Origin: Dermatemys mawii
Lineage: Eukaryota > Chordata > Testudines > Dermatemydidae
Direction: 5' to 3'
DNA: 64,000 nucleotides
Assembly (NCBI GenBank): GCA_007922305.1
Contig: ML677326.1
Location: 50,314,460 to 50,378,459, forward strand
Shown: positions 14,115 through 25,400 of the stretch, one piece after another
Numbering within the stretch: position 1 is the stretch's first letter
Layout of the letters: each line of letters opens with the position of its first letter
The notes under the pieces: model-generated
Told to the model about the DNA's origin: nothing
Seen by the model: the letters and a program-made list of their open reading frames with translations, nothing else
The model's database searches: none
Position numbers and translations under genes: made by a program

Positions 14115-14897
14115 GGGTTAGATCTACAAAGGGATCTTAGACTCTGCATTGCAATGCAGAATGTTTAAATGCCCTGCTCAGTAGAGGAATCCACAGCCCT
14201 GAGTTTGGCACCCAGGCTCCTTATATAGTACATGGGAAGTCTTAAAAAAAGGATTCACAAAAGGCAGCACATGGAGTGGGGACCCATTTAAGCTAGCCAA
14301 TAGAAAATAATTAACCTCACTCCTCAAAGGAATTTAGGTGCTTAAGTCTGGGTCACAGGGATTCACATACCATGGCCATGAACCCTGTCCTGGAGTTAGG
14401 CACCTACACTCTTTCTCACACAAAAACCCAACCCTGAGGTGTGCAAAAACCTCCCCTATAACTTTTAGCCCCATGGTTAAAGTATTCACCTGGGATGTGG
14501 AATATTCAGGTTCAACTCCGCCCTCTGCCTGATGTGGAGCAAGGACTTGAACTTAGATCTTACTCAACCTAGGCAAGTGCCTAAGCACTGTGCTGAGGGG
14601 TATTCTGGGGCAGGTGTCTCAATTTCTTCTACTGGAGTTGTTCCACTGTATCTAAGTACTTAGTCACTGGGCCAGAGACAGAGTGAGAATGGCTCTGTAA
14701 CCTGGTTGTTAGGCCCTCACCTAGGAGGCAGGAGACAGAGATTCCAGTTCCTCTCCTCCAATGTATATTTAATTTTTTATACAGAGGGGATGACTCTAAC
14801 AGATAGAGAAAGAGAAGTTGAGTTTTGAGGATCTAAATTCTGGATTTAGATGACTGAAGTAGCAGTTAAGCACGTAAATCTCTTTATGGATCTAACC
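14115..14897 (+). mobile_element. DNA transposon remnant with internal tRNA-like inverted units
   Basis: The outer ends are inverted repeats: GGGTTAGATCTACAAAGGGA at the left against the complement of the right end, AGGTTAGATCCATAAAGAGA. Flanks share TTT. Inside, about 14463-14519 reads like a tRNA-derived head, with an A-box-like AGCCCCATGGTTAAAG and a B-box-like GGTTCAACTCC at 14509-14519. A reversed copy lies at 14530-14595, with an inverted B-box (GTTCAAGTCC on minus) at 14543-14552. A third diverged copy in plus orientation lies at about 14697-14760. No coding capacity. I recall this as a turtle repeat, but the superfamily is uncertain. Confidence 0.55.
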
Positions 14898-15890
14898 TTT
14901 TGCATCTCTCCGACCACCTCCTTCACCACTGCAGGACCAGATACAAACTGGCCGACTATTGTATTCTTGATGCCTAAGGCTTTTCTCCATCTGGCAAGTC
15001 ATATAAAAATGCAACAATGGTGCCAACTAAGCACTTATGATGTTGCCAATCTTTTTGTCTACGGGTGCATGTGCAAAGTTGAGAAGCTGAAATAAAATTT
15101 TTCATCATGTTAGTTATCCATCAATCTGGACCTATATGTCAGAAACATAACAAGCACCACTTCAAGAAATGGTGGGGCTGAGGAGAGACTTCCTATTAAT
15201 GCCAGATTTCATTACTCACCTAGTTTCTAATGAAGGAAAGATTTTCCAGGTGGCTGCATGGCATAATTGCCCCACTAAAGCTTCTGTTTCATAAATTTCT
15301 GACATAATGCTTTAAAATGAATTGGAAAGTGCCCTCAGATCAGAGTTGATGTTATACTTTGTAAGCTTTCTGACTGTATTTCCTTAGATATCTAGAAACT
15401 GTCTTCAAACTTTCTTCTCTGCCAACAGAATATGATGATATCAAATAGGCCAGAAGAACACCTGATATTAGCCATTTCCAGAAATAAACTTTAAGTTCTT
15501 TCTTCTGTCTCATGTACAGTGTTCTTCAGTCTTTAATTAGATGACAAGAGGAATAAAACATGACTGATTTAAACTTTTAAACAGAATCTTTGGGTCCATC
15601 TTTAAAGAGAGGCAGACAAATTAAAACTACATATGAAGATTTCCCCCAGATTTAACTAGTGTCTAAGTCAAAATAAATATTTTTCACATACAAATATACA
15701 GGATTCAGCTGTTCACTAACATAGCATAGTTATAAAAATATAATTGCTGAAATAAAAATATTTTCTCTCTTTTTTTTCCAGCAGTGATTTTTGGCAAGAA
15801 AGAAACCTATTGGCTTTTGGCATAAAAATATAGTTTCATCAGTATCTCCAAAGTCAGTAACATGAAATCAAGGAGTAACTAAGGCCAAAT
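14898..15890. other. Intergenic DNA, nothing recognised
   Basis: AT-rich, with no coding frame above 81 codons and no repeat I can name. Confidence 0.6.
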
Positions 15891-16086
15891 TTTCAAATGT
15901 ATTTAGTGACTCTGAGTGCCACATTCTTGGTTGCCTCCTTGCTTGGAACCCATTCATGGGCTCTGATTTTCAGAATATGGATGCTGAGCATTTTCTTGAA
16001 ATCAGGCCTTTTTAAAGTATCTCAAGTTGAGAACCCCAAAAATGAGGCATCCAAAATGACTAGTCATTTTTTAAAATGTGGGCCTA
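15891..16086. mobile_element. MITE with inverted ends
   Basis: The left end AAGGCCAAATTTTCAAATG matches the complement of the right end, TAGGCCCACATTTTAAAAAA. The interior holds the recurring 'GATTTTCAGAATATGGATGC' type text of amniote MITEs. About 196 bp, non-coding. Confidence 0.5.
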
Positions 16087-16942
16087 CGGGCCCGTTTCAG
16101 CCATTTCTCCTCATAGTGTGGTACCTAACTAAGCAGGAGGTCCACTGATTCCATGCACCAATTGCAAAAGGATTGCTTGATCATGAGGTACTTACAAATG
16201 TGAGGAAAGGTGGTAGAAATGGGGGTCCTACATTTTTCACTTAAAAATAGAGGGAAAATCAAAACTTCCTTTAAGAAGCTTTAATGGAGAGCAAGAGCAC
16301 ATTGTTGAAGCCATACTCTGCATAGGATACTCCATACAGGATGCACTGCATACAGTATTAGGAATCCTTTCCAGAACTTTTGCTAACTCAGGATGCAGAA
16401 TGCCTTAAAAAATAAATCACCTTGTTATGAATACTTCACAGGAGTAGCCCCAATTCCAAGACACAATTGTTCTGTTCACTCTCGGCTGACACTTAAAAAA
16501 TTCCTGAGATTTATTGCCAGGGAAGGCCCACTAAGTAAAACTATTTTAAGGACGGTGATAGATCAATCAGAACTGCAAACCAAGAGTGTCTGGCCATGAG
16601 GTACTGATTAAACTTAACAAGGATTTGTCTTGCCTCACTTTCTTTAACACATTGAGAATAATGAACATACTGTAAATGGAAAGACATGATGAATGCTGAT
16701 TCCTCTTCATTTGCCATTAATATGCTGGAGATATAGCACAATTTGGAAATTTCAAATGTACCTTATGAACTGACTGGAATATTGACCAAGTGCTGGTCTT
16801 AACTACTTGAAAGAGCTTATTGCCAAAGGTAACTCATTTTTATTTTTTTGCAACAAATTATTTTAAGGAAAAATGTTTATATTTTGAAATCTAGCCATTT
16901 CCTTATTTAAAAACCCCTTCCTGGAACCCTCAAAATAAAATA
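16087..16942. other. Intergenic DNA, nothing recognised
   Basis: No open frame with a motif and no clear repeat. Confidence 0.6.
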
Positions 16943-17130
16943 ATAGAATATCAGAATTGGAAGGGACCTCAGGAGGTCATCTTGTCCAACCCCCTGCTCA
17001 AAGGAGGACCTAATCCCCAACTAAATCATCCCAGCCAGGATGATTTGTCAAGCTCCTCTAAGGAAGGAGATTCCACCACCTTCCTAGGCAACCCATTCCA
17101 GTGCTTCACCACCCTCCTAGGTGTTGTTTT
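16943..17130 (-). mobile_element. CR1 LINE 3' end fragment
   Basis: ATAGAATATCAGAATTGGAA followed by GGGACCTCAGGAGGTCATCT is the complement of the CR1 3' untranslated end, ubiquitous in birds and turtles. It continues through 'CCAACCCCCTGCTCAAAG' and 'GGAAGGAGATTCCACCACCT'. The element is on the minus strand and truncated near 17130, the usual 5' truncation. Low divergence makes it one of the clearest repeats in the window. Confidence 0.9.
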
Positions 17131-18889
17131 TATGATCTCTCCTCATTTGTTGCATTTGAATGAGGCAGGGAAATGCAGAAAGAGAAAGGATGGTGTCATG
17201 GTTTAGATATTTGAACGTCAACCTGCAGAACTGCATTCTATCCCTGTGTGACAGCGGGCACTCCCTGTGTGACAGAGCAGCTGGGTGTGATTCTGCACTC
17301 TTTTCTTTCTCTGTTCCCAACAACCCTGTACAAGGAGTACAGTAAGTGACACAGTCTAAATACATGAAGGAAACCCTTCCAGGGTGACACTGTCCACCAA
17401 ATGGTTGGCCCTCTCCAGGATCTTCTGTCCCATTTCTAGCCCCTTTCTCAGGCTTTTAGTAATGAGTCTTATTCCCTTCTTGGGGTCTAAGCCACTTCTC
17501 TAATGACCGGAGTGGGGACTCAGGCCGGCCTAGTACTCTGTGTCTCAATCCATGGACCGTACAAACAGCAGCCACCTACTGCACAAAGGGGCTGCATTAA
17601 AGTTCCCCAGACAATCTTATTTCAGGCATTTTCTAACTTTTGAGTGCTTGACTTTGAAACCTTAATGATCTTTTATCATATTTTTTGTTGTTATATTATA
17701 TAATTGATATATGTGTTTTTCTCTACAAAAACAAATGGAAACTATTATTATCTAAGATACTATGCATTTGTTTGGCGTGTCAACAATTATCATGGTCTAA
17801 ATCTGGGATTTAGACCATCTTCCTGCCCTGAAAGACTTGAACACAAACTCATTTTAACTTGTTACTTGCTACTGAAATGGTGTTCCACAATTTTTTTCTT
17901 GGCTAGTTACTTGGTTAATGACCGATTAAATTAATTACAGAGCATTTAAAATACCTTTAATTTGCTTCTTTGGTTATCAGCAAAATCTGAACTGTACAAA
18001 ATATGGAATTTACCCAAAGCATAATATGCAGACAAAATATAACCTCACAGACGTTGAAGGGGAGTCACCTCCACAAATCAAACAAACATGATAATTATAT
18101 AGAGGTTAAAACTTGAAGGCAGCATGGTGAGTGTCTCAGCCTTGCTCCCAGCTGATATGGGAAGATGGTCACAGATGAATGAGATTCTAAAATGCATTTC
18201 GGAAGCTTTTCATTATCTGAATGTTTATCACAAACTTCTGACCTTTTAAGAATTGCACAACTCTAGAAATGCACAAAGTGTTCTACATAAAAAGCAAATC
18301 AGCTTTGCAGGGGAGTGGATGAGGAAACTGGATTCTTCAGCAGTAGAAAACTGCCTGGTTCAGGTGTTAGGATAACTTTACTATGCACCTTTCACAAATG
18401 CTATTCCAATAGATGTTGGCTGCATTTTAACCTGAACCATAAAACGATGCTCTTTTAGCCACAAGGGGTGGCATCAGACAAAGTGATTCAAATCTGCACA
18501 GATGTGAAAAACAAGTAAGGGGCTTGGATTTTAGATTCCAGTGTTTTGGTTCATCTCTGCTGATAATATATTATAATCTGTTGGACTAATTGTCCATAGT
18601 ATCACCCCTTAGCACATTTTCCCCATAATCTTATGGCATTGGGTTAGTCTTTGATCAATTACTTATGTCACTATTTCTTAACTTTAAGGCTAAAAATGGC
18701 TAAGTTACAAACTTACAGCTCTCAGCCTGTAGGCCATGTTTTTCAGCCCTCCTTACTTAGATACCTACTAGATAATTATTACTTTTAAATACTTACCAAT
18801 CTTACACTTTTATAATCCTAACATTACAAAACACACAATAAATGACATAAAATAATATCATTGGCTACAGTCCCTATGGACGCTAACCA
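17131..18889. other. Intergenic DNA with a short perfect hairpin
   Basis: No gene. A direct repeat CCCTGTGTGACAG occurs twice at about 17241-17275. A perfect inverted repeat lies at 17792-17818 (12-bp arms, 3-base loop). Confidence 0.6.
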
Positions 18890-19115
18890 AGACCAGTGGC
18901 TCCATTTTATGAGTGTTGCTCCTAGACACAGTTAGAGACTGTCCCTGCCCCAAAAAGCTTACAAAGCAAATAGACAAGAGAGGAAAAGGGTGGGAGAAAG
19001 AAAGTGTTATCCCCATTTTAAAGATGGAGAACTGAGGCACAGAACAATGAAGTGACCTTCCCAAAGTCACACAGGAAGTTTGCAGAAGAGCAGGGAACTG
19101 AACCCAGATCTACAA
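18890..19115 (-). repeat. MIR SINE, long copy
   Basis: On the plus strand the text runs 'GTCCCTGCCCCAAAAAGCTT', then CCCCATTTTAAAGATGGAGA, ACTGAGGCACAGA, CCAAAGTCACACAGG and GAACTGAACCCAGATCT. This is the complement of a MIR from 3' tail to core. It is better preserved than the other MIR pieces here. Confidence 0.8.
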
Positions 19116-20938
19116 TATGACTAAAAATTATCTGAACTTAAAGGAGGGTGGGAGGAAGAGAGTGTGTGCGCAAACTTGCTATACATATTCGTATTAAAAC
19201 AACAGTTGCTCAGGACAAGCAGTGAATAGAAGAGAGGCACTGGGATGGATTTTAAACAAAGGGACACAACTTTATTAACTTAGCAATGGGTAGAGGTGAT
19301 GTATGTACAACCACCTCAGATATCAAGCATTTTACCAGGTTCAGTCAGGGATACAAAGCTCCTACCATATACCAACAACAGTGTAGTCCCCTTGGCCTAT
19401 ACACTCACTTGAGTCTTTCAAGTCCCCTTCATGAATGTGGGGGAGAGAGCAGCAAACAATCTGCAAAGACTTCAGGCCTCCTCTTCTCCTTACAAAGTCT
19501 AGGAGCTGATCCTTTTAACCTTGATCTACACTGGACATCACACACAAGCTGCGACAAACTACACATTTCTATATTTTATTTTTATATTAGATTTTCAAAT
19601 CCTAGCCGCCTTTTCCACAACAGTGCCTCTGCAATGCTGCATGGAAGGCAAAAAACCACATTGGACCTCAGTCATTTTGGCTCACAGGGTAAAATTCCTT
19701 CTTGACCACAAAAAATAGACAATAGGTAAGACCCACAGCATCCTAGAAACACAGCTCCCAATCTACCTCTACAGGAATTAAGAGTAGGGCTGCTGAAAAG
19801 TCAAGAAGTCCAGCAGCGTCCCCTTTCTGGGTCTCACCAATGACATTCCCCTAACTGGATGAGGCAGGGTAGAAGCTTTCTCTGGGCACAGGCTCCTCCT
19901 CTTTTCCTTCTTCTGTGGACTGTATATTCTCCCTATGTCCAAACAGGGTGTGCTTCTATATAATTTTGTATAACTAAAGTATAATATGCAAGAAAATGAA
20001 GATTTCTTCCTATAAAAGACCAATTTACTTGATCCAAACTCTTAACAGATTGATGTTGATTTGAACAGTGTTATTTTCTCTGTAGAACAAACAATAATTA
20101 AAACCCCATTAGGGAGATGGAATGGGCAGGATTCCAAGTTAATGATGAAAATACTCTGACCTCTTATACATTATTTCCTGTGAGGATAGTATCTTGGTAC
20201 TATTGAAAGAAGGGACATATTTTCACAAAGTAAATGTCACTTTGAAATAATATAAGAAGCTATTCTAATAGATAGAGATAACCTGAAACATACATACCAG
20301 ATAACCGTGTTTGTAAATGACCTATAATTTAATGACTCACTCACACTCTCAACCTTAGCAACTCACAGCTCTTCTCACTATCTAAAGAAGATATTTTCCC
20401 CTTGTAGATTAAGTAAAATTAAACTACTTAGAAAAAGATCACATTAAAAATATTTTGAGGTATACCATTTGACATGGTACTGACCAATACTGGCAAATGT
20501 ATTTGTTGGAGTGTTGGACTTTTTTTTTCTTCTTCTTTTTTTTTAATGTCTGCTCTGGGAGGAATGTTTACATTCTTTGTAATATGCACAGTTGTATTAA
20601 ATTGTTTGAGAGCATCAGTTACACCAGTCTTGAAGGGAAATTTAACACTGAAGGGTCATTATTAGGACTTTTAGGCAAAGGCTCTGTGTTATGAATGCTA
20701 CTGCTTATATTTAGCATAAAGCAGACTTCAGACATTTTGACTCAAGGAAAAAGACAATGGTCTCCCATGATCATTGACTAGAACCTAGTGCTGCTGCCAA
20801 GGACTTAAAGAGCTTCACACAGGAGAAAATAAATGATGGAAGGCTGATGATCAGATTGATGTTATCTGTAAAATGTGCAAAACTATAAAGTCAGATAGTT
20901 TTGAAGAACAATGTACTGTATTATATTAAATAATATAA
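19116..20938. other. Intergenic DNA, no gene seen
   Basis: The open frame 19286-19705 (139 codons, plus) has no motif and looks like chance. A T-rich tract occupies 20519-20546. Confidence 0.6.
20936..20938. repeat. Left target-site duplication TAA
   Basis: TAA directly abuts the CACTG left end; the same triplet follows the right end at 23482-23484. Confidence 0.6.
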
Positions 20939-21065
20939 CACTGGTCTACAATTTTTTAGAAGTCATCTGCTTCAGAGATAAAATGTGATATTTATTATGT
21001 ATTTTGATGTGCTGAATTCAAATATGACAATTAAAACAACTGATTGGCTACTGTTTCTAAGATAT
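20939..21065 (+). repeat. Left terminal inverted repeat of the CACTG transposon
   Basis: Starts CACTGGTCTACA. The inner conserved block TGATTGGCTA is followed by TTTCTAAGATAT. It pairs with 23365-23481. Confidence 0.65.
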
Positions 21066-21283
21066 TTAAGTTTTTACATTTTATGTCTATGTATATTGTG
21101 TAGATAGTAGAGTTTAAATCATAAATTGTAAACCTAGGTCTTTTCATGTGTTTATGGTTGCTTTACATGATAATATTTCACCTGTCCTGTTTATGTAACA
21201 CTTTAAAAATCAGCAAAAGGGTTATATAAATAAAATGTATTCTGAAACAAAAGGCAAAAAACTATTATGTACATAGTTTAGTC

Positions 21284-22970
21284 CTATTCAGTGTCTACTC
21301 GGCGCTTCTTGGCTTGTCTCTTGTATTCATTAAATGAAGCATCTCCTGTCACTGTCCAGCAATAGTCTGCAAGCATTGATGGGCTCCATTTGCCCTGATA
21401 GCGTTTCTCCATTGTTGCAATGTCCTGATGAAATCGCTCACCGTGCTCGTCACTCACTGCTCCACAGTTCAGTGGAAAAAAATCTAGATGAGAGTGCAAA
21501 AAATGTATCTTTAGTGACATGTTGCAACCAAGGCTTTTGTATGCCTTGAGGAGGTTTTCCACCAACAACCTGTAGTTGTCTGCCTTGTTGTTTCCGAGAA
21601 AATGTATTGCCACTGACTGGAAGGCTTTCCATGGCGTCTTTTCCTTGCCACGCAGTGCATGGTTAAATGCATCATCTCGAAGAAGTTCACGAATCTGAGG
21701 ACCAACAAAGACACCTTCCTTTATCTTAGCTTCACTTAACCTTGGAAATTTTCCACGGAGGTACTTGAAAGCTGCTTGTGTTTTGTCAATGGCCTTGACA
21801 AAGTTCTTCATCAGACCCAGCTTGATGTGTAAGGGTGGTAACAAAATCTTCCTTGATTCAACAAGTGGTGGATGCTAAACACTTTTCCTCCCAGGCTCCA
21901 ATGACTGTCGGAGTGGCCAATCTTTCTTGTTGTAGTGGGAATCTCTTGCACGACTATCCCATTCGCAGAGAAAACAGCAGTACTTTGTGTATCCAGTCTG
22001 CAGACCAAACAAGAGAGCAACAACCTTCAATCGCCACAAAGCTGCCACTGATGTTGGTCATAGTTTATGCACCTCAAAAGTTGTTTCATGTTGTCATAGG
22101 TTTCCTTCATATGGACTGCATGACCAACTGGAATTGATGGCAAAACATTGCCATTATGCAGCAAAACAGCTTTAAGACTTGTCTTCGATGAATCAGTGAA
22201 GAGTCTCCACTCGTCTGGATCGTGAACGATGTTGAGGGCTGCCATCACACCATCGATGTTGTTGCAGGCTACAAGATCACCTTCCATGAAGAAGAATGGG
22301 ACAAGATCCTTTTGACGGTCATGGAACATGGAAACCCTAACATCACCTGCCAGGAGATTCCACTGCTGTAGTCTGGAGCCCAACGGCTTTGCCCTACTCT
22401 TGGGTAGTTCCAAATCCTTGACAAGGTCATTCAGTTCAGCTTGTGTTATGAGGTGCAGTTCAGAGGATGAGGATGGGAGAAAATGTGGGTCCTGTGACAT
22501 TGATGGTTCAGGACCAGAAGTTTCATTCTCTTCCTCGTCTGACTCAAGTGAGACTGATTCTGGTGCATCAGGAACCGGCAGTCCTTCTCTGTGGGGTATT
22601 GGGCATATAGCTGATGGAATGTTTGGATAATGCACAGTCCACTTTTTTTTCTTTGATCACCTTTCCCAACTGGAGGCACCATGCAGAAGTAACAATTGCT
22701 GGTATGATCTGTTGGCTATCTCCAAATCATTGGCACTGCAAAAGGCATAGATTTCCTTTTCCTGTTCAACCACTGGCGAAGATTTGTTGCACAAGTGTTG
22801 CGGCATATGTGTGGGGCCCACCTCTTGTCCTGGTCTCCAATTTTGCAGCCAAAATAAAGGTGATAGGCTTTCTTAACCATAGTGGTTATACTGCGCTTTT
22901 GTGATGCAAAAGTCACTTCACCACAAACATAGCAGAAGTTATCTGCACTGTTCACACAAGTACGAGGCAT
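21284..22970 (-). pseudogene. Transposase pseudogene of the CACTG transposon (DDE-type inferred)
   Basis: A single ancestral frame of about 560 codons reads from an ATG at 22970 to a TAG at 21284, broken four times: a stop at 22716-22718, a frameshift in an 8-base A homopolymer (T on plus) at 22643-22650, a one-base deletion creating a stop at 22027-22029, and a stop at 21875-21877. The N-terminus starts MPRTC and has cysteine pairs (CYVC, CRNTC, NCYFC) that suggest zinc binding. An acidic Ser/Glu-rich linker follows. Then come FTDSSKTSLKAVLLHNG, GDLK, CCFLCEWDSRA, PLHIKLGLMKNFVKA, NMSLKIHFLHSHLDFFP and VSDEHGERFHQD. I infer the D of FTDSS, the D of GDLK and the E of DEHGERF as the catalytic triad. 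I recall this protein as a common unnamed family in insects, cnidarians and turtles. It acts on its own element ends; this copy cannot be made intact. Confidence 0.75.
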
Positions 22971-23364
22971 CTCTGCTCACTTTGGCTAAACAGAAATGTG
23001 TCCCTTTGCAAAAATCAAACACTGACAAATAAGAGAGCACGACACTGTATGATTTCTAGACCTGATATAGGGCAATTTGTTCAGCAGAGTGATGTAAGCT
23101 TCGTTATGATTACATCATCCATGACTTCTAGGAATAACATGATGCAATTCATATCATGTATGACGCAATACCAGCTTCAGATTGCATCATTCATTGTTTT
23201 GCCTAAAAAGCAAGTACTGTCCAAATCCAGTCATAGATTTATTCATAGATCCAGTCAAAGATGTATTTTAGTCATTTGTGGTTTAAATTGAGATCCCTTC
23301 CCTTTATAACTCACTTATCCTCCGCCATTCCCATGTCAAGGGTCGTATATACTGACCCAATAGC

Positions 23365-23481
23365 ATATCTTGAAAACTAGAGCCAATCAACAATTTTAAG
23401 CATCAGTTTCGTTCTCAGTGACCCAGAATTAGTAAAGTTTGACTACATTTATTTCAGAAGCATTTTGGCTGTAGAGCAGTG
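23365..23481 (-). repeat. Right terminal inverted repeat of the CACTG transposon
   Basis: Ends TGTAGAGCAGTG, the complement of CACTGCTCTACA. The inner block AGAGCCAATCAAC pairs with the left repeat. The stretch 22990-23365 between repeat and ATG is non-coding and probably held the promoter, since it lies just upstream of the transposase start. Confidence 0.6.
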
Positions 23482-23484
23482 TAA

Positions 23485-24506
23485 TTACACAACTAAAGAG
23501 ACCATCTCTAACGTTGATGACGGCTCAACAAAAGAAGGCAAATGCATGAGTATGGAACCTTTGACAGGCAGACAATAGTAAATAAGATTGTACAAAAAGC
23601 CCAAAAGTTTCTTAATATTTTATTTTATTAAAAGCAGGCTTGTATATGGAACATATTTTAATGATGTTTTGGGAGGATAGATTTTCAGTAATGATTTATT
23701 ATAAAATCAGGGCTTAGTCCTTCTATATGTGACCTCAAATGCTCTTCTTACATTATAGATATTAAAATAGCTTTGTTGCTATGATACCTCTATAAAAGCA
23801 AAGCTCCTGGAAGTGTATGGAAATGTAATCCTGTCTCTTATGGGGAAAGTATGGAAAAAATGCCAGAAAATGTTCAATAACTGCTGAGTATTACCATAAG
23901 CTGTACAATGAGTTGCTCTGCACTATTTCTGCTTTTTTTTCACCAGTATATGTGAAATCAGCTTTCAACTGTGTTGCCTCTATCTTGGGTTGGTATATTA
24001 GCCATTTGGACACTCTTGCTATTGCTGCTGTCAGAGGCAAGAAAGGCTTGGGGTGGAAGCAGCACAAATTTACAAATGGAAAGTAACGTGAACTCATCAT
24101 TTGATCACACAGATTTCTGGTCCCATAGACAGTAGAAATTCAGGAATCTGATGGAGGATTTTACGCCACTAAGTTAATGTGGGGACTTTACTCCCCTTTG
24201 ATTTACAGTGTGAAAATGCATGGGGAGAATCTCCTTTTAAAGGGGGGAAAAAAAGCAGTTACCCATTCACAGGCATACATTACATCAAATTGAGACTTTG
24301 TATTATGTGGCCATATTCTACAGTGAATTATCTTAACCCTTCTCACATTTCCCTTCTACTCTTCTATCATCATACAATTTAAAATGTTTTTGAGGTAGAG
24401 AGCACATTAGTTTTATTATAATGTCTGGTACTGATATGAAATTACATGTCAAGAAAAGGATCCATTTATAAAGGAAAAACTCTTTCTTCAATCATGGAGC
24501 ATCTTT
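23485..24506. other. Intergenic DNA, nothing recognised
   Basis: No motif-bearing frame or clear repeat. Confidence 0.6.
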
Positions 24507-24656
24507 CATAGAATCATAGAAATGTAGCACTACAATGGACCTCAAGAGGTCACCTAATCTACCCCCTGCACTGAGACAGGACAAATTATGCCTCAAGACA
24601 ATCTTTAATAGTGGTTTGTCTAACCTGTTCTTAACCTCCAGTGATAGGGATTCCAC
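24507..24656 (-). mobile_element. CR1 LINE 3' end, first segment
   Basis: CATAGAATCATAGAAATGTA begins the complement of a CR1 3' end, which continues through CTCAAGAGGTCACCTAATCT to GATAGGGATTCCACT. It is interrupted there by another repeat and resumes at 25401. Confidence 0.85.
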
Positions 24657-25400
24657 TGGGCCGGTGCAAGGATATTTTGTGCCCGAGGCAAAACTTCCAC
24701 CTTGTACCCTCCCTCCTCCTTGAGCATCACTTATTATAAACTTCCAAAATACTTTAAAAAATACACCCTTTTTAGTCACGTATAATTCGTTCATTCTTTC
24801 ATATCAATACCTACTACATTTTATTTTACCTTTAGAACATCCAATTATTGTTATTAATAAAATTTATGAAATTAGAATGGCGGATACTCCGTCATACAAC
24901 AATTGACAATATCAGTGTGACAAATTTCAACAACCTACACATGCATATTCACACATAAACACATACACTCAAATACTTAACACACACACAGACACAAAGT
25001 ATTAGTGAAATGACGCAGCAGCATTTGCCAGAGTCTTAGATCTGAAACAACTCAAGAAAAATAGTTAGCCTCACCTGACAACCTCCGAAAACTAGTAAAC
25101 TTAGCATTATAAACAGCCTGTCAGAATGGGTAAAGGCTGTGCGCGACAAGACAAAATATGTCGTTGCCACTTTGTACTGTAGTACAGCAGTACCTTGTGC
25201 CCGCAATGCAGAGCTGGCATAGGCTATAGCTGTAATGTACGACAAAATGACAAGTTAAAATGCACATTCAGCAATGTTTTTCTTTCCTTTATTCATTTGT
25301 TTTCCAGCAATAGTGTAAAAAATAATAATTGGGCACTGCTTTTTGGTGCCTCCAAATCTTGGCGCCCTGGGTGGCTGCCTAGTTTGCTTAGTGGTTACAC
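24657..25400. mobile_element. Unclassified DNA-transposon-like insertion inside CR1
   Basis: This stretch of about 744 bp separates two parts of one CR1 copy. Its left end reads GGGCCGGTGCAAGGATATTT with 'GTGCCCGAGGC'. Its right end reads GGCGCCCTGGGTGGCTGCCT then AGTGGTTACACAACC, an imperfect inverted partner (GGTGCAA against GTGTAACCACT). A CA-rich tract lies at about 24940-25000. I recall similar ends in turtle hAT-like elements; the target duplication is not clear. Confidence 0.55.

Larger units (their letters stand above)
20939..23481 (-). mobile_element. CACTG-ended DNA transposon (CMC/EnSpm-like), inactivated
   Basis: A 2,543-bp element. Its left end CACTGGTCTACA is matched by the complement of its right end, CACTGCTCTACA. 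Both sides are flanked by TAA (20936-20938 and 23482-23484), a 3-bp target duplication. The inverted repeats extend inward about 120 bp with divergence: CTGATTGGCTACTGTTTCTAAGATAT lies near 21040-21065 and its inverted counterpart near 23365-23390. The minus strand carries one transposase reading frame filling most of the interior. CACTA/CACTG termini with a 2-3 bp duplication are typical of the CMC (CACTA-Mirage-Chapaev) group. The class assignment is inference from the ends. Confidence 0.75.

Noticed and set aside
14463..14519. tRNA gene
   Set aside because: Only A- and B-box-like words are present; no cloverleaf or acceptor stem, and the unit recurs inverted within a transposon.
21835..22904. 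Plus-strand frames of 60-100 codons
   Set aside because: They are the antisense of the transposase pseudogene.
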